A stretch of DNA of 64,000 nucleotides from Corynebacterium pseudopelargi (GCF_003814005.1 NZ_CP033898.1:434001-498000); one strand, 5' to 3'; shown: positions 47,075 to 59,206, counted from the first letter of the stretch. Numbers and translations: made by a program. The notes: generated by a model from the letters alone, not told the origin.

Positions 47075-49231
47075 GTGGCCCCATTAGGTAAGAACGTCGC
47101 TGAACCCGTCTCGCGCGAAGAGCAGCTCGACTATCACGCACTCAACGCACTGCTGAATCTTTATGACGACGAAGGCAATATCCAGTTCGATAAAGACCGC
47201 GAGGCTGCCAACCAGTTCTTCCTGCAGCACGTAAACCAGAACACGGTGTTCTTCCACGATCTGGAAGAAAAGATCGACTACCTGGTCAGCAACAATTACT
47301 ACGAAGCCGAAGTTATCGAGCAATACGACTTTCCTTTTATTAAGGCACTGTTTAAGCAGGCCTATGCTCATAAGTTCCGCTTCAAGACCTTCCTCGGGGC
47401 GTATAAGTACTACACCTCATATACGCTCAAGACTTTCGATGGCCGCCGCTACCTCGAACGCTTCGAAGATCGCGTGTGCATGGTGGCACTGACCTTGGCC
47501 GCAGGTGATGAGGCCTTGGCAAAGCACCTGGTTGATGAGATCATCACGGGGCGCTTCCAGCCTGCAACGCCCACCTTCTTAAACTCCGCCAAGGCCCAGC
47601 GCGGCGAGCCGGTGTCCTGCTTCTTGCTGCGTATCGAAGACAATATGGAATCCATCGGGCGTTCGATCAACTCTGCGCTGCAGCTTTCCAAGCGCGGTGG
47701 CGGTGTGGCACTGCTGCTTTCTAACCTGCGCGAGGCAGGCGCGCCGATTAAGAAGATTGAAAATCAGTCTTCCGGTGTGATCCCCGTGATGAAGCTGCTC
47801 GAAGATTCCTTCTCTTATGCCAACCAGCTTGGTGCTCGTCAGGGTGCCGGTGCTGTGTACCTCAATGCCCACCACCCGGATATCTTGAGCTTCCTTGATA
47901 CCAAGCGTGAAAATGCCGATGAAAAGATCCGCATTAAAACCCTCTCGCTTGGTGTAGTGATCCCCGATGTCACCTTTGAGCTGGCAAAGCGCAACGATGA
48001 CATGTATCTGTTTAGCCCCTATGACGTCGAGCGCGTCTATGGCAAGGCCTTCGCCGATATCTCGATTAGCGAGCACTACGAGGAGATGGTGGAGGATCCG
48101 CGGATCCGCAAGACCAAGATCAAGGCGCGTGAGTTCTTCCAGACCATCGCCGAGATCCAATTCGAGTCGGGCTATCCCTACATCATGTTCGAAGACACGG
48201 TCAATAAGGCCAACCCCATTGCGGGTCGTGTGAACATGAGTAACTTGTGCTCGGAGATCCTGCAGGTAAACACCCCCTCGGTGCTCAATGACGACCTCAC
48301 TTACGCGGAGGTTGGTGAGGATATCTCTTGTAACCTCGGCTCGCTGAACATCGCCATGACCATGGATTCCCCCGATTTCGCCGCCACGGTGGAAACGGCC
48401 ATTCGCGGCCTGACTGCCGTGTCTGAGCAGACCTCCATCGATTCGGTGCCGAGTATTCGCAAGGGCAACAACGCCGCGCACGCCATCGGCCTTGGCCAGA
48501 TGAATCTGCACGGCTACCTTGGCCGCGAGCACATCTTCTATGGCAGCGAGGAGGCCTTGGACTTTACCAACGCCTACTTTGCCGCCGTGTTGTACCAGTG
48601 CCTGCGCGCATCCAATAAGATCGCCCGCGAACGCGGCGAAACCTTCGAGGGCTTCGAAGATTCCAAGTATGCAAGCGGCGAGTACTTCGATGGCTTCGAT
48701 CCAGCCGAGTTCGCACCCAAGACCGAGAAGGTCAAGCAGCTTTTCGACGCCTCCACGATCCACACCCCAACGCCGCAGGATTGGGAGGAGCTGAAAGCAT
48801 CGGTTGCCGAGTACGGACTGTACAACCGCAACCTCCAGGCAGTGCCGCCTACGGGTTCGATCTCCTATATCAATAACTCCACCTCCTCCATCCACCCCAT
48901 TGCCTCCAAGATCGAGATCCGCAAAGAAGGCAAGATTGGCCGCGTGTACTACCCGGCTCCCCACATGGATAACTCCAACCTGGAGTACTACCAGGATGCC
49001 TATGAGGTGGGCTATGAAAAGGTCATCGATACCTACGCCGTGGCCACCAAGTATGTAGACCAGGGCTTGTCGCTTACCTTGTTCTTCAAGGATTCGGTGA
49101 CTACCCGCGATATCAACCGCGCGCAGATCTATGCATGGCGCAAGGGTATTAAGACCCTCTACTACATCCGCCTGCGCCAGGTGGCCTTGATGGGTACTGA
49201 GGTAGAGGGCTGCGTGAGCTGCATGCTCTAA
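47075..49231 (+). CDS. nrdE: ribonucleoside-diphosphate reductase class Ib, alpha subunit
   Basis: A 718-residue catalytic subunit. The active-site region shows [15 protein letters not shown] with C in [20 protein letters not shown] (Asn-Leu-Cys-x-Glu), [17 protein letters not shown] and the C-terminal Cys pair GCVSCML that NrdH reduces. The GTG at 47075 follows AAAGGAC by 7 bases; a TTG-start extension to 47027 lacks a ribosome binding site. No ATP-cone is present, as expected for class Ib. It carries a sense-strand 12-mer (48738-48749). Confidence 0.95.
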   Translation: MAPLGKNVAEPVSREEQLDYHALNALLNLYDDEGNIQFDKDREAANQFFLQHVNQNTVFFHDLEEKIDYLVSNNYYEAEVIEQYDFPFIKALFKQAYAHKFRFKTFLGAYKYYTSYTLKTFDGRRYLERFEDRVCMVALTLAAGDEALAKHLVDEIITGRFQPATPTFLNSAKAQRGEPVSCFLLRIEDNMESIGRSINSALQLSKRGGGVALLLSNLREAGAPIKKIENQSSGVIPVMKLLEDSFSYANQLGARQGAGAVYLNAHHPDILSFLDTKRENADEKIRIKTLSLGVVIPDVTFELAKRNDDMYLFSPYDVERVYGKAFADISISEHYEEMVEDPRIRKTKIKAREFFQTIAEIQFESGYPYIMFEDTVNKANPIAGRVNMSNLCSEILQVNTPSVLNDDLTYAEVGEDISCNLGSLNIAMTMDSPDFAATVETAIRGLTAVSEQTSIDSVPSIRKGNNAAHAIGLGQMNLHGYLGREHIFYGSEEALDFTNAYFAAVLYQCLRASNKIARERGETFEGFEDSKYASGEYFDGFDPAEFAPKTEKVKQLFDASTIHTPTPQDWEELKASVAEYGLYNRNLQAVPPTGSISYINNSTSSIHPIASKIEIRKEGKIGRVYYPAPHMDNSNLEYYQDAYEVGYEKVIDTYAVATKYVDQGLSLTLFFKDSVTTRDINRAQIYAWRKGIKTLYYIRLRQVALMGTEVEGCVSCML
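48738..48749 (+). repeat. 12-mer AGCTTTTCGACG, copy 7 (inside nrdE)
   Basis: Exact copy on the coding strand, coding for QLFDA. Confidence 0.5.
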
Positions 49232-49270
49232 ACGCCTGCGTGTGTGCTGCCAATCGGTAGCACACAACAA

Positions 49271-49302
49271 TGAAGGCCCATGGCAAATGCCATGGGCCTT
49301 CA
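49271..49302. terminator. terminator between nrdE and ftn
   Basis: TGAAGGCCCATGGCA and TGCCATGGGCCTTCA form a 15-bp perfect stem with an AA loop. The genes on both sides converge. Confidence 0.8.
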
Positions 49303-49323
49303 GGCTTGTTAAGCTACGCGGGT

Positions 49324-49809
49324 TTAGCGCTCGCCGAGCTCGGCGTCGATGACCAATACGCCGGTGCCGGTATCGGCCAGCTTGAGGCGATCGATGATGT
49401 CCTTAACAGAGGACTCCTCTTCGATCTGCTCGTCGAGGAAGCGATCCAGCAGCGGGCGGGAGTCGAAGTCCTTGACGGACTGCGAAAGCTCAGCCAGTTC
49501 GCGGATCATGCCGGATACCTTCTGCTCATGAGCCAGGGAAGCCTCGAAAGCGTCAAGCGGGGTGGCAACGTCGACCTTCGGGGGAGCGATGTCGCCAATC
49601 TGCGGGGTGTAGTCGCGGTCGAGCAGGTGGTCTGCGAAGCGCTGAGCGTGCTCCAGCTCCTCGGCGTGCTGTGCACGCATCCAGTGAGCCATGCCAGACA
49701 GGCCGAGTTCCTCGAGCTTATAAGAAAGCTGAAGGTAAATCATGGCTGCCTCAAGCTCGGCAGTGACTTGATTGTTCAGTGCGGTTGCGAGTTTCTCGTT
49801 GATCTCCAT
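49324..49809 (-). CDS. ftn: ferritin
   Basis: A 161-residue iron-storage subunit. The four-helix bundle carries the ferroxidase ligands in VTAELEAAMIYLQLSY (Glu17 type), RAQHAEELEHAQRF (E-x-x-H) and FLDEQIEEESSV. Haem-binding Met of bacterioferritin is absent. A DtxR-like box lies 38-56 bases upstream of the start; in C. glutamicum DtxR activates ftn. The gene is between nrdE and nrdF as in C. glutamicum. Confidence 0.95.
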   Translation of the reverse strand: MEINEKLATALNNQVTAELEAAMIYLQLSYKLEELGLSGMAHWMRAQHAEELEHAQRFADHLLDRDYTPQIGDIAPPKVDVATPLDAFEASLAHEQKVSGMIRELAELSQSVKDFDSRPLLDRFLDEQIEEESSVKDIIDRLKLADTGTGVLVIDAELGER

Positions 49810-49846
49810 GACTCACACTGTAAGTAGAGCTAATCAATTTGGCATC

Positions 49847-49865
49847 TAAATGAAGCCGAACCTAA
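49847..49865 (-). promoter_or_regulatory. DtxR-like box upstream of ftn
   Basis: On the minus strand TTAGGTTCGGCTTCATTTA matches the DtxR operator in 13 of 19 positions, with a perfect left half. It precedes the ftn start by about 40 bases. The left-half bias and distance are consistent with activation, but are not proof. Confidence 0.45.
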
Positions 49866-51183
<1,318 letters not shown>

Positions 51184-51228
51184 GCCAGCCGCAAGGTTGG
51201 TTGTACGCCTTCGCCCGCTTTGTCATCT

Positions 51229-51256
51229 GCCGCCCTTCGGGGCGGCGTTTCTTTTT
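51229..51256 (+). terminator. terminator of nrdF
   Basis: GCCGCCC and GGGCGGC close a TTCG tetraloop; GTTTCTTTTTG follows. The remaining 340 bases up to ctaD hold no gene; AT-richer sequence near 51500-51545 is the likely promoter. Confidence 0.85.
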
Positions 51257-51597
51257 GCCCGGAGGGGGTGGATCAACCTTAAGAATGACACCCGGCGGGG
51301 GTGGGTTTTAGGCCCGCTTCTGCCTTCCGGTGGTGGCGCGCCGTATCAAAAACTGTGGTGGTAGTCACTTATGAGGCCGATTTTTTGTGCAAGTCTCCAG
51401 CGCCACGCCAACCTGCCGGGAAAATGGCAGCTCACGCGCTTACATTTCTATTCACGCCCCATTAAGGTCAAAAGTAACCCCAACCAGAGTTGGTTGGAAG
51501 AAGACTTACGCTCTCTTAAGATAGAGCAGTGTAATTTCGGTGGCTTTTCTGCACGCGCACGCGGGCTGGGAAGCAACCTACAAGTCAGGAGGAACGT

Positions 51598-53340
51598 ATG
51601 ACCGCTGTGGAGCCACGGCTGGAGAATTACTCCGAGCCAACCAGGCCCGCACCAACCGGCGGGGCCCGCAAGGGTTCGCTGGCTTGGAAGATGCTGACCA
51701 CCACTGACCACAAGCTCCTGGGCATCATGTACATCATCATGTCCTTCGTGTGGTTCTTCGTTGGTGGCCTAATGGCACTTTTGATCCGCGCTGAGCTCTT
51801 CTCGCCGGGTCTGCAATTCTTGTCCAACGAGCAGTTCAACCAGCTGTTCACCATGCACGGCACCATCATGCTGCTCGCCTTCGGCACTCCGATCGTGTGG
51901 GGCTTTGCTAACTACGTGCTGCCGCTGCAAATCGGCGCTCCCGACGTGGCCTTCCCACGTCTGAACGCTTTCGGCTTCTGGATCACCCAGATCGGTATCG
52001 TCTGCATGCTCGCAGGCTTCCTCACCCCAGGTGGTGCCGCTGACTTCGGCTGGACCATGTACCTGCCGCTGGCAGACCACGTGCACTCGCCCGGCGTTGG
52101 TAGCGACTTCTGGATCGTCGGCGTTGGCGCCACCGGTGTGGGCACCATTGCTTCGGCCATCAACATGATCACCACCCTGATCTGCCTGCGCGCACCTGGT
52201 ATGACCATGTTCCGCATGCCGATCTTCTGCTGGAACATCTTCGTTGCTTCCGTGATCGTGCTGATGATCTTCCCGCTGCTGACCTCCGCAGCCCTCGGCG
52301 TGCTCTACGACCGCAAGCTCGGCGGCCACATCTACGACTCCGGCAACGGCGGCGCAGTGCTGTGGCAGCACCTGTTCTGGTTCTTCGGCCACCCCGAGGT
52401 GTACGTGCTGGCGCTGCCATTCTTCGGCATCGTTTCCGAGATCCTTCCGGTCTTCGCACGTAAGCCAATGTTCGGCTACATCGGCCTGGTATTCGCAACC
52501 CTGTCCATCGGTACCCTTTCCATGGCAGTGTGGGCACACCACATGTTCGTTACCGGCGCCATCCTGCTGCCGTTCTTCTCCTTCATGACCTTCCTGATCT
52601 CGGTGCCTACCGGCGTGAAGTTCTTCAACTGGCTCGGCACCCTGTGGCGCGGTCACATCTCTTGGGAGACCCCGATGCTGTGGAGCATGGGCTTCCTGGT
52701 CACCTTCCTCTTCGGTGGTCTGACCGGTATTATGCTGGCCTCCCCGCCGCTGGACTTCCAGCTGGCAGAGTCCTACTTCCTGATCGCCCACTTCCACTAC
52801 ACCCTCTTCGGTACCCTGGTGTTCTCCTCCTGCGCAGGCGTGTACTTCTGGTTCCCGAAGATGACCGGTCGCATGCTCGACGAGACCCTGGGCAAGGTGC
52901 ACTTCTGGCTCACCTTCGTGGGCTTCCACGGCACCTTCCTCATCCAGCACTGGGTGGGCAACATGGGCATGTCCCGCCGCTACGCCGACTACCTGGAGTC
53001 TGACGGCTTCACCATCTACAACCAGATCTCGACCGTCTTCTCCTTCCTGCTCGGCATGTCGGTACTGCCGTTCATCTGGAACGTTGTGAAGTCCTGGCGC
53101 TACGGCGAGATCGTCACCGTTGACGATCCCTGGGGCTACGGCAACTCCCTGGAGTGGGCAACCTCCTGCCCGCCTCCTCGCCACAACTTCACCTCCATGC
53201 CGCGTATCCGCTCCGAGCGCCCCGCGTTCGAGCTGCACTACCCGCACATGGTGGAGCGCATGCGTGCCGAGGCCCACGTTGGCCACGACAAGCACAAGCA
53301 ACACCCGCTGGAAGAAAATAAGTCCCACGTAAAGGCCTAA
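51598..53340 (+). CDS. ctaD: cytochrome c oxidase subunit I (aa3 type)
   Basis: A 580-residue, 12-helix haem-copper oxidase subunit in the cytoplasmic membrane. Ligands are visible: [11 protein letters not shown] (haem a), [14 protein letters not shown] with the cross-linked His-Tyr, [12 protein letters not shown] (CuB His pair) and [11 protein letters not shown] (haem a and a3). AGGAGGAACGT precedes the ATG. Subunits II-III lie outside this window, as in C. glutamicum. The gene is GC-rich with strong codon bias. Confidence 0.97.
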   Translation: MTAVEPRLENYSEPTRPAPTGGARKGSLAWKMLTTTDHKLLGIMYIIMSFVWFFVGGLMALLIRAELFSPGLQFLSNEQFNQLFTMHGTIMLLAFGTPIVWGFANYVLPLQIGAPDVAFPRLNAFGFWITQIGIVCMLAGFLTPGGAADFGWTMYLPLADHVHSPGVGSDFWIVGVGATGVGTIASAINMITTLICLRAPGMTMFRMPIFCWNIFVASVIVLMIFPLLTSAALGVLYDRKLGGHIYDSGNGGAVLWQHLFWFFGHPEVYVLALPFFGIVSEILPVFARKPMFGYIGLVFATLSIGTLSMAVWAHHMFVTGAILLPFFSFMTFLISVPTGVKFFNWLGTLWRGHISWETPMLWSMGFLVTFLFGGLTGIMLASPPLDFQLAESYFLIAHFHYTLFGTLVFSSCAGVYFWFPKMTGRMLDETLGKVHFWLTFVGFHGTFLIQHWVGNMGMSRRYADYLESDGFTIYNQISTVFSFLLGMSVLPFIWNVVKSWRYGEIVTVDDPWGYGNSLEWATSCPPPRHNFTSMPRIRSERPAFELHYPHMVERMRAEAHVGHDKHKQHPLEENKSHVKA

Positions 53341-53373
53341 AGCCTACGTAGAGGAACACACATCCTGGCTTGA

Positions 53374-53405
53374 AGCCGCGGTCGTAGATAACGACCGCGG
53401 CTTTG
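53374..53405 (+). terminator. terminator of ctaD
   Basis: AGCCGCGGTCGT and ACGACCGCGGCT form a 12-bp stem with loop AGATA, followed by TTTG. Confidence 0.85.
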
Positions 53406-53469
53406 TGCATGTTCCACCCCAAAACGCCTACCCCACAAAAGAGGGCAGTAGTGTCTGCGCCATGAGACA

Positions 53470-54747
53470 ATGCAACGCGTGCAAACAGAACCCTCAGTGC
53501 CAACCGTAGGACTCACCCCAGGCTTCTCACCCGCCGTCATTACCGTCTCCGGTGCAGACCGCCCAGGTTTGAGCGCCTCCTTCTTCCGAGTGCTCGCCGC
53601 CCAAGACGTGCAAGTGCTCGACGTCGAACAATCCCAATTCCGCGGATACCTCAACCTCGCCGCCTTCGTAGGCATTAAAGCCGAAGAACGCGAAGTGATC
53701 CTCCAAGGCCTCAGGGATTCCCTCTATACCGCCCACCTCAAAGTCACCCTCGAGATTCCCGATGAACCCGAATTCTCCAGGCCGCGCTCAACCCACGTGA
53801 TGGTCGTACTGGGCAACCCCGTTCCTGCCGCCGCAATTTCTAGGATCGGCCAAACCCTGGCCGACTACGGCGCCAATATCGACACCATCCGAGGCATTGC
53901 CGATTATCCCGTCACCGGCCTAGAAATGAAGCTCACGGTGCCTAACCCCAAACCAGGCGGAGGCATCCCGCTGCGCAAAGCCCTTGCTGCTTTAACCCAA
54001 GAGTTAGGAGTAGACATCGCCATCGAGCGCGATGGTCTGCAACGCCGCTCAAAGCGCCTGATCTGCTTCGACTGCGACTCCACGCTGATTACCGGGGAAG
54101 TGATCGAGATGCTCGCCGCCCACGCCGGGCGCGAAGCCGAGGTTGCAGAAGTTACCGAACGTGCCATGCGTGGCGAACTCGACTTCGAAGCATCGCTGCG
54201 CGAACGCGTCAAAGCCCTAGCTGGCCTGGATGCCTCGGTGATTGATGAAGTCGCCCGCGATATCGTGCTCACCCCAGGTGCACGCACCACCATCCGCACC
54301 CTCCAAGAGGTTGGCTACACCACCGCCGTGGTCTCCGGTGGCTTTATCCAGGTGCTCGAAGGTCTAGCAGAAGAGCTCAACTTGGATTATGTGCGCGCCA
54401 ATACCCTTGAGATCAAAGATGGCAAGCTCACCGGCAATGTCATTGGCAAGGTGGTGGATCGCGCCGCCAAGGAAGAATTCCTGCGCGAGTTTGCAGCCGA
54501 TGCTGGTTTGGAGATGTCGCAAACCGTAGCCGTAGGCGATGGCGCCAACGATATCGACATGATTTCTGCGGCAGGCTTAGGCATTGCCTTTAACGCCAAA
54601 CCGGCGCTGCGTAGCGTGGCGGATACTTCCGTGAATTCGCCCTTCTTAGATGAAGTAGTGCACATGCTGGGCATCCCGCGCTCGGAAATCGACCAGGTAC
54701 AAGCAGAGCTCGAAGGCGAACCACGCAGAAAGCCCCTCGATGGCTAA
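53470..54747 (+). CDS. serB: phosphoserine phosphatase with N-terminal ACT domains
   Basis: This 425-residue enzyme makes serine from phosphoserine. Residues about 20-180 form two ACT-like regulatory domains (VITVSGADRPGLSASFF; HVMVVLGNPVPAAAISRIGQTL). The HAD domain has the nucleophile motif DCDST (201-205), VVSGGF, and GDGANDIDM. Mycobacterial SerB2 has the same layout and is serine-inhibited. No ribosome binding site is seen. The stop overlaps the next gene by 8 bases. Confidence 0.94.
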   Translation: MQRVQTEPSVPTVGLTPGFSPAVITVSGADRPGLSASFFRVLAAQDVQVLDVEQSQFRGYLNLAAFVGIKAEEREVILQGLRDSLYTAHLKVTLEIPDEPEFSRPRSTHVMVVLGNPVPAAAISRIGQTLADYGANIDTIRGIADYPVTGLEMKLTVPNPKPGGGIPLRKALAALTQELGVDIAIERDGLQRRSKRLICFDCDSTLITGEVIEMLAAHAGREAEVAEVTERAMRGELDFEASLRERVKALAGLDASVIDEVARDIVLTPGARTTIRTLQEVGYTTAVVSGGFIQVLEGLAEELNLDYVRANTLEIKDGKLTGNVIGKVVDRAAKEEFLREFAADAGLEMSQTVAVGDGANDIDMISAAGLGIAFNAKPALRSVADTSVNSPFLDEVVHMLGIPRSEIDQVQAELEGEPRRKPLDG

Positions 54748-55534
54748 AAACGAGGCCTTCGCGCTGGCTTTCGAGCGCCTAGCCAAGGCAGTGGATGGCA
54801 GGTCTTGGGAGCGCGACCCGGAGGATCAATCCGATCCCTCCACCGTGCAGGCCATGCAGATTGTGCTGCACCTGCCAAAGCAGGATCCTCCCAAGCGGCA
54901 TGCGGTGCTGCAGGCCGCCGCTAGGGCGGCGGTGGCAGTATGCCTTGATCCGCGCGCTGGTGCTGATTTTGAAGATCCCGAACACGGCTACTTCGCCAGG
55001 GCTTTGGATACGTGGTATCGCCACCGGATCCGCAAAGTCACCCGCCGTGCCCGCAATGCCGCATGGCGCAATGTACAAGACTTGGCCGGGGTCAGTGTTG
55101 AGAACACCGCGCGGGCCTTCATTCCCAGTGCCGTAAGCGAAGTGCCGGCGCCTATTGCCAAACTGCAGATCGCCGGCACGGATCTTCCCGCAAGCCAAGA
55201 ACCAGAGCCGCAACCTGGGGTGCCGGTGTTGTATGTGGATGCCTCTTTAGGCATGAGCGCCGGTAAAACCGCGGCGCAAGTAGGGCATGCATCCATGTTG
55301 CTTGCCGGGCATCAATCTTTGGCATGGGCCGAGCGCTGGGCAGCGCAAGATTTTGCCTTAAGCTTGTGTGAGGTGGGAAAAGAGGAGTTTGAAGCTCGTT
55401 GCGCGAACCCCGGTGCCGTCACGGTCGTTGATGCGGGGTTTACCGAGATCGCCCCGAATACGCCCACGGTGTGTGCCCTGCCCGAGCCTGTCCTGCCCGA
55501 GCCAGCCCTGCCCGAGCCAGGCCTGGCCTGCTAG
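54740..55534 (+). CDS. peptidyl-tRNA hydrolase (PTH2-like) with N-terminal extension
   Basis: A 264-residue protein whose residues about 148-250 form a PTH2-like domain: VPVLYVDASLGMSAGKTAAQVGHASMLL and TVVDAGFTEIAPNTPTVCAL, the D-A-G-x-T-E/Q-I-x-P-x-T-x-T motif. The first 140 residues are an extension typical of corynebacterial members and not assigned. The C-terminus ends in a threefold 15-bp repeat coding LPEP-x. PTH2 enzymes free peptides from stalled tRNA. It overlaps serB and converges with dinG by 4 bases. Confidence 0.82.
   Translation: MAKNEAFALAFERLAKAVDGRSWERDPEDQSDPSTVQAMQIVLHLPKQDPPKRHAVLQAAARAAVAVCLDPRAGADFEDPEHGYFARALDTWYRHRIRKVTRRARNAAWRNVQDLAGVSVENTARAFIPSAVSEVPAPIAKLQIAGTDLPASQEPEPQPGVPVLYVDASLGMSAGKTAAQVGHASMLLAGHQSLAWAERWAAQDFALSLCEVGKEEFEARCANPGAVTVVDAGFTEIAPNTPTVCALPEPVLPEPALPEPGLAC
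55478..55522 (+). repeat. three 15-bp tandem repeats at the PTH2 C-terminus
   Basis: CTGCCCGAGCCTGTC, CTGCCCGAGCCAGCC and CTGCCCGAGCCAGGC follow each other just before the stop codon; a likely length-variable tail. Confidence 0.7.
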
Positions 55535-57486
55535 CTTGTGGCTACCAGGCGCTTGAGTGCGGCTTCTACCGTTTCAGCGCTCGTGGTAGACCAAAACTGC
55601 GGTAGGGAGGAGAGCAGGAAGCGCCCATAGCGTTTCTCCACGATCCTCTTATCTAGGATCGCCACCACGCCGCGATCATCCACGCTCCTTAACAGCCTGC
55701 CGGCGCCCTGGGCCATCAGCAGTGCCGCGTGGGTTGCTGCTACTTCCATAAAGCCATTGCGCCCATCGGCATCAGCGGCGATCTTTCTTGCCTGCAGCAG
55801 GGGATCATCGGGGCGGGGGAAGGGGATGCGGTCGATAATCACCAGCGAGCACGACGGGCCTGGCACATCGACGCCCTGCCAGAGGGTGAGTGTGCCAAAA
55901 AGGCAGGCATTGTGGTTATTGGCAAAGGCCTCGATCAAGGTGCTCGTAGAGTCTTCGCCCTGGCAATAGATCTCGAAGGGCAGACGCTCCCGCATCGCCT
56001 CGGCAGCTTGCACTGCGGCGCGTTTAGAAGAAAATAGTCCGAGCGTTCTTCCGCCTGCGGCAAGGATCAGCGTGGCAATGTGGTCTAACCAGCTTTCATC
56101 CAAACCATCCCTGCCAGGTTCGGGCAGGTGAGTGGGGGTGTAGAGGATGCCTTTGGTGGCTGGATCAAAAGGTGAGCCCACATCGATGGCTTCGAAGCTG
56201 CCGCGGGGAAGCCCCCAGGCGGCGGCCATGGCCTGAAAATTACCGCCGATAGCCAAGGTGGCGGAGGTGAGCACGCAAGTGTTTTCGCCAAAAAGCCGTG
56301 TGTGCAACAATCCCGCCACCGACAGTGGGGCCACTTTGATTTGGGTGCCGCGGCGTTCGTCGTGAAGCACCCAGACCACATCCTCGTGCTTGGAAGGGTC
56401 TGGCTCTTCAAACACCTCCAAGATGCGGACTACAGAATCGTGCTGATCAAGCAGGTGATTATTCAGCGCGAGGCGCTCTGCAAAGCGCTCGGGGGCGTTG
56501 GTTTGTTCGCCCTCGGGGCTTTGGGCGATGGCGTCTTTGAGCCTCCACAGTGCGTTGCGCACGGCCTCCAACTGGGATTGGAGCGTTTGAGGCAAGGCCG
56601 TGATCCTTCCGGCCTCTACGCCAAGCAGCTCTTCTTCCCACTCCTGGGCTACCTCTTTGAGCTCCTTGGAGCGTTCCTCAGCCCCAAGTTTTTGGGCGCG
56701 ATTCGCCGAAAGCGTGAGTGTAGTGACGCCAATTTCATTGGTGGCCACGGCCGTGATCCTGCCGTCGAGCTCGTGGGCTTCGTCGACGATTACCACATCG
56801 TGTTCGGGCAAAATTTGGGCATCTGACAGCGCATCGATAGCCAATAGGGCGTGATTGGTGACGATCACATCCACATCATGGGCCTGTTTGCGCGCTGCTT
56901 CTGCAAAGCACGTATCGCCATGAGGGCAACGCGATGCGCCCACGCATTCCCTAGCGCTCACGCTGACTGCTCGCCAGGCCAGGTCGGGAACGCCTGGGTC
57001 TAGATCATCGCGATCGCCAGTATCAGTCTCATTGGCCCATTCGTGCAGCCTGGCCACGTGTCGGCCAACCCACGTCAGCGAGTCTTCGTCGAGCAGCGCA
57101 TCACCGGGCTCTTCTACCCCCATCTTGTTTTGGCACAGGTAGTTCGAGCGGCCTTTCATAATGGCGAAGGTAGGGCGGCGTTCCAGCAGCGGTTCTAGGG
57201 CATCGGCAAGCCTTGGCAAGTCGCGGCCAACCAGCTGGCGCTGCAGGGCAATGGTGGCAGTTGACACCACCACGGTGCTACCTGTTGCCTGAGCGTGGCG
57301 GATGGCCGGGACTAGGTAGGCCAGGGATTTGCCTGTGCCTGTGCCAGCTTGCACGGCAAGGTGGCGTTCTTTTTCCATCGCCTTGGTCACGGCCTTGGCC
57401 ATGTGCACCTGGTTTTCGCGCTTTTTACCCCCAAGGGCTGCTACTGCGGCTTCAAGCAGCTCGGTGGTTGCTGGCACCGCCTCCAT
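55531..57486 (-). CDS. dinG: DinG/XPD-family ATP-dependent helicase
   Basis: A 651-residue superfamily-2 helicase. Walker A is QAGTGTGKSLAYLVPA (48-54), the DEAH box is VDEAH (235-238), and four cysteines C118, C181, C187 and C193 lie as in the XPD/DinG iron-sulfur domain. C-terminal motifs GVDVPGPSCSLVIIDRIPFPRPDDP and GAGRLLRSVDDRGVV are typical. It follows pncB without any gap (TAA-ATG), so the two are one operon. Confidence 0.93.
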   Translation of the reverse strand: MEAVPATTELLEAAVAALGGKKRENQVHMAKAVTKAMEKERHLAVQAGTGTGKSLAYLVPAIRHAQATGSTVVVSTATIALQRQLVGRDLPRLADALEPLLERRPTFAIMKGRSNYLCQNKMGVEEPGDALLDEDSLTWVGRHVARLHEWANETDTGDRDDLDPGVPDLAWRAVSVSARECVGASRCPHGDTCFAEAARKQAHDVDVIVTNHALLAIDALSDAQILPEHDVVIVDEAHELDGRITAVATNEIGVTTLTLSANRAQKLGAEERSKELKEVAQEWEEELLGVEAGRITALPQTLQSQLEAVRNALWRLKDAIAQSPEGEQTNAPERFAERLALNNHLLDQHDSVVRILEVFEEPDPSKHEDVVWVLHDERRGTQIKVAPLSVAGLLHTRLFGENTCVLTSATLAIGGNFQAMAAAWGLPRGSFEAIDVGSPFDPATKGILYTPTHLPEPGRDGLDESWLDHIATLILAAGGRTLGLFSSKRAAVQAAEAMRERLPFEIYCQGEDSTSTLIEAFANNHNACLFGTLTLWQGVDVPGPSCSLVIIDRIPFPRPDDPLLQARKIAADADGRNGFMEVAATHAALLMAQGAGRLLRSVDDRGVVAILDKRIVEKRYGRFLLSSLPQFWSTTSAETVEAALKRLVATS

Positions 57487-58797
57487 TTATTCGAAGCCCA
57501 TGAAGCGGGTCGAAAGCACCGGCTCATCCTTCGATAGCGCCAGGCCTTCCCACGGCAGCGTAACCAACTGCTTGGCCAGGTATTCGCGGGATTGCTCCAA
57601 GGTTGGAAGCCCCTGGACGAGCGCGCCTTCGCGCATCAGCGGCACGGTGAGCTCATAGGAGGTGAGCTGGCCAATCTTTGGTGTTTCGTGCTCGTAGGGG
57701 AACACGATTTCTTCTACGGCGGTGCCGGTGGCGCGGTGGGTGCGCACGGCACGCTTGGTGCCGCCGGTCATGTTCTTGCCGCGCGAGCGCTTGGCTACGG
57801 GGTTGCCTTCTACCTCTACCAGCTTGTACACCATGCCGGCGGTGGGAGCCCCAGAACCGGTTACCACCGAGGTACCCACGCCGAAGGCGTCTACGGGATT
57901 GCCGCGAAGCCCGGCGATGGCATATTCGTCGAGGTCGGAGCTGACCACGATGCGGGTGTTATGCGCACCTAAATCATCCAATTCCTGGCGCACCTTGGAG
58001 GTCATCACACCAAGATCGCCAGAATCAATACGTACAGCGCCGAGTTCGGGGCCTGCTACCTCAATGGCATTGCGTACTCCCTGGGAGATGTCATAGGTGT
58101 CTACCAACAAGGTGGTGCCGATGCCAAGGGTGTTGATCTGGCTGGCAAAGGCGGCCTTCTCATTTGGAGTGCCGTCGTCTTCTACATGCAGCAAGGTCCA
58201 TGCGTGTGCTGCGGTGCCGGTGCCGGGGATGCCGTAGCGATATACCGCTTCGAGGTTGGAAGTAGATACGAAGCCTGCCAGGTAGGCTGCGCGTGCAGCG
58301 GTGACGGCGGCTTGTTCATTGGTGCGGCGCGAGCCCATTTCAAAGATCGGTCGGCCATCGGCGGCGGTGACCATGCGCGCTGCGGCGGAGGCAACGGCGG
58401 AGTCTGCGTTCATGATGGACAAGATGACCGTTTCTAAGATCACGCATTCTGCGAAGGTGCCGCGCACTGTGAGCAGGGGCGAGTGGGGGAAATAGAGCTC
58501 GCCTTCGCGGTAGCCATCAATATCGCCCTTGAACTCATAATTGCGCAGGAAATCGAGTGTGCGATCGTCGAGGAAGCTTAAAGATTCAAGCTGGGCTTCG
58601 TGGAAGCGAAAGGCCTTTACTGCTTCTAGTACGCGCGCAGTACCTGCAACAACGCCGTAGCGGCGTTCATTGGGAAGGCGCCTGGAAAATACCTCGAAGG
58701 TGCACTGCTTGGACGCGGTGCCGTCGGCAAGCGCCGATTGCAGCATCGTCAGCTCATACATGTCTGTTAGCAGTGCGGTGGAGTCTAGAGAAGTCAC
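57487..58797 (-). CDS. pncB: nicotinate phosphoribosyltransferase
   Basis: A 436-residue enzyme that joins nicotinate and PRPP to nicotinate mononucleotide in NAD salvage. It starts [19 protein letters not shown], has [36 protein letters not shown] (phosphate binding) and [11 protein letters not shown]. The GTG at 58797 was chosen because the family aligns from here and GGAAC precedes it; a longer frame reaches 58851 into the clpS start. It works in the same pathway as nadE. Confidence 0.94.
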   Translation of the reverse strand: MTSLDSTALLTDMYELTMLQSALADGTASKQCTFEVFSRRLPNERRYGVVAGTARVLEAVKAFRFHEAQLESLSFLDDRTLDFLRNYEFKGDIDGYREGELYFPHSPLLTVRGTFAECVILETVILSIMNADSAVASAAARMVTAADGRPIFEMGSRRTNEQAAVTAARAAYLAGFVSTSNLEAVYRYGIPGTGTAAHAWTLLHVEDDGTPNEKAAFASQINTLGIGTTLLVDTYDISQGVRNAIEVAGPELGAVRIDSGDLGVMTSKVRQELDDLGAHNTRIVVSSDLDEYAIAGLRGNPVDAFGVGTSVVTGSGAPTAGMVYKLVEVEGNPVAKRSRGKNMTGGTKRAVRTHRATGTAVEEIVFPYEHETPKIGQLTSYELTVPLMREGALVQGLPTLEQSREYLAKQLVTLPWEGLALSKDEPVLSTRFMGFE

Positions 58798-58849
58798 GAG
58801 TTCCAAGTGTAGCCCCAAGCCCGAGCCCAAGGTGGGTAGGCTATTTGGC

Positions 58850-59200
58850 ATGATGCTTGACCCTCACGTATCCGATGCGAGCACGCCGCCGGTGCAGGCG
58901 ATGAGTTCGCCCATGGCCACCCCGGAGCTGGATGAAGCTCTCGCAGTCGATGTTGCCGCCAAAGAGAACCTGCCCTGGATGTGCATCGTCTGGGACGATC
59001 CGGTGAACCTGATGAGTTATGTGGTGTACGTTTTCCAAACCATCCTTGGTTTTTCTAAAAAACGCGCCACCGAACTCATGCAGCAGGTGCATACCGAGGG
59101 CAAAGCCGTGGTGTCTTCCGGCGAGAAGGACAAGGTGGAAGCCGATGTAAAGAAGCTGCATACCGCAGGCCTGTGGGCCACCATGCAGCAAGGGGGTTAG
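58850..59200 (+). CDS. clpS: ClpS adaptor protein
   Basis: A 116-residue adaptor that binds N-degron substrates and delivers them to the Clp ATPase. It has a variable N-tail and the core [49 protein letters not shown]. The usual N-end pocket (D-D-x-x-x-M) is present. The ATG at 58850 lies shortly behind TAGGCT, so the transcript may be leaderless; 58853 is an alternative start. It is followed 6 bases later by the DUF2017 gene. Confidence 0.94.
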   Translation: MMLDPHVSDASTPPVQAMSSPMATPELDEALAVDVAAKENLPWMCIVWDDPVNLMSYVVYVFQTILGFSKKRATELMQQVHTEGKAVVSSGEKDKVEADVKKLHTAGLWATMQQGG

Positions 59201-59206
59201 AAAACG

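Noticed and set aside
47579..49270. 563-codon open frame opposite nrdE
   Set aside because: Same kind of shadow; no ribosome binding site, no recognisable product.
51769..53328. 519-codon open frame opposite ctaD
   Set aside because: A shadow of a highly codon-biased gene; composition dominated by His, Gly and Glu and no motif.
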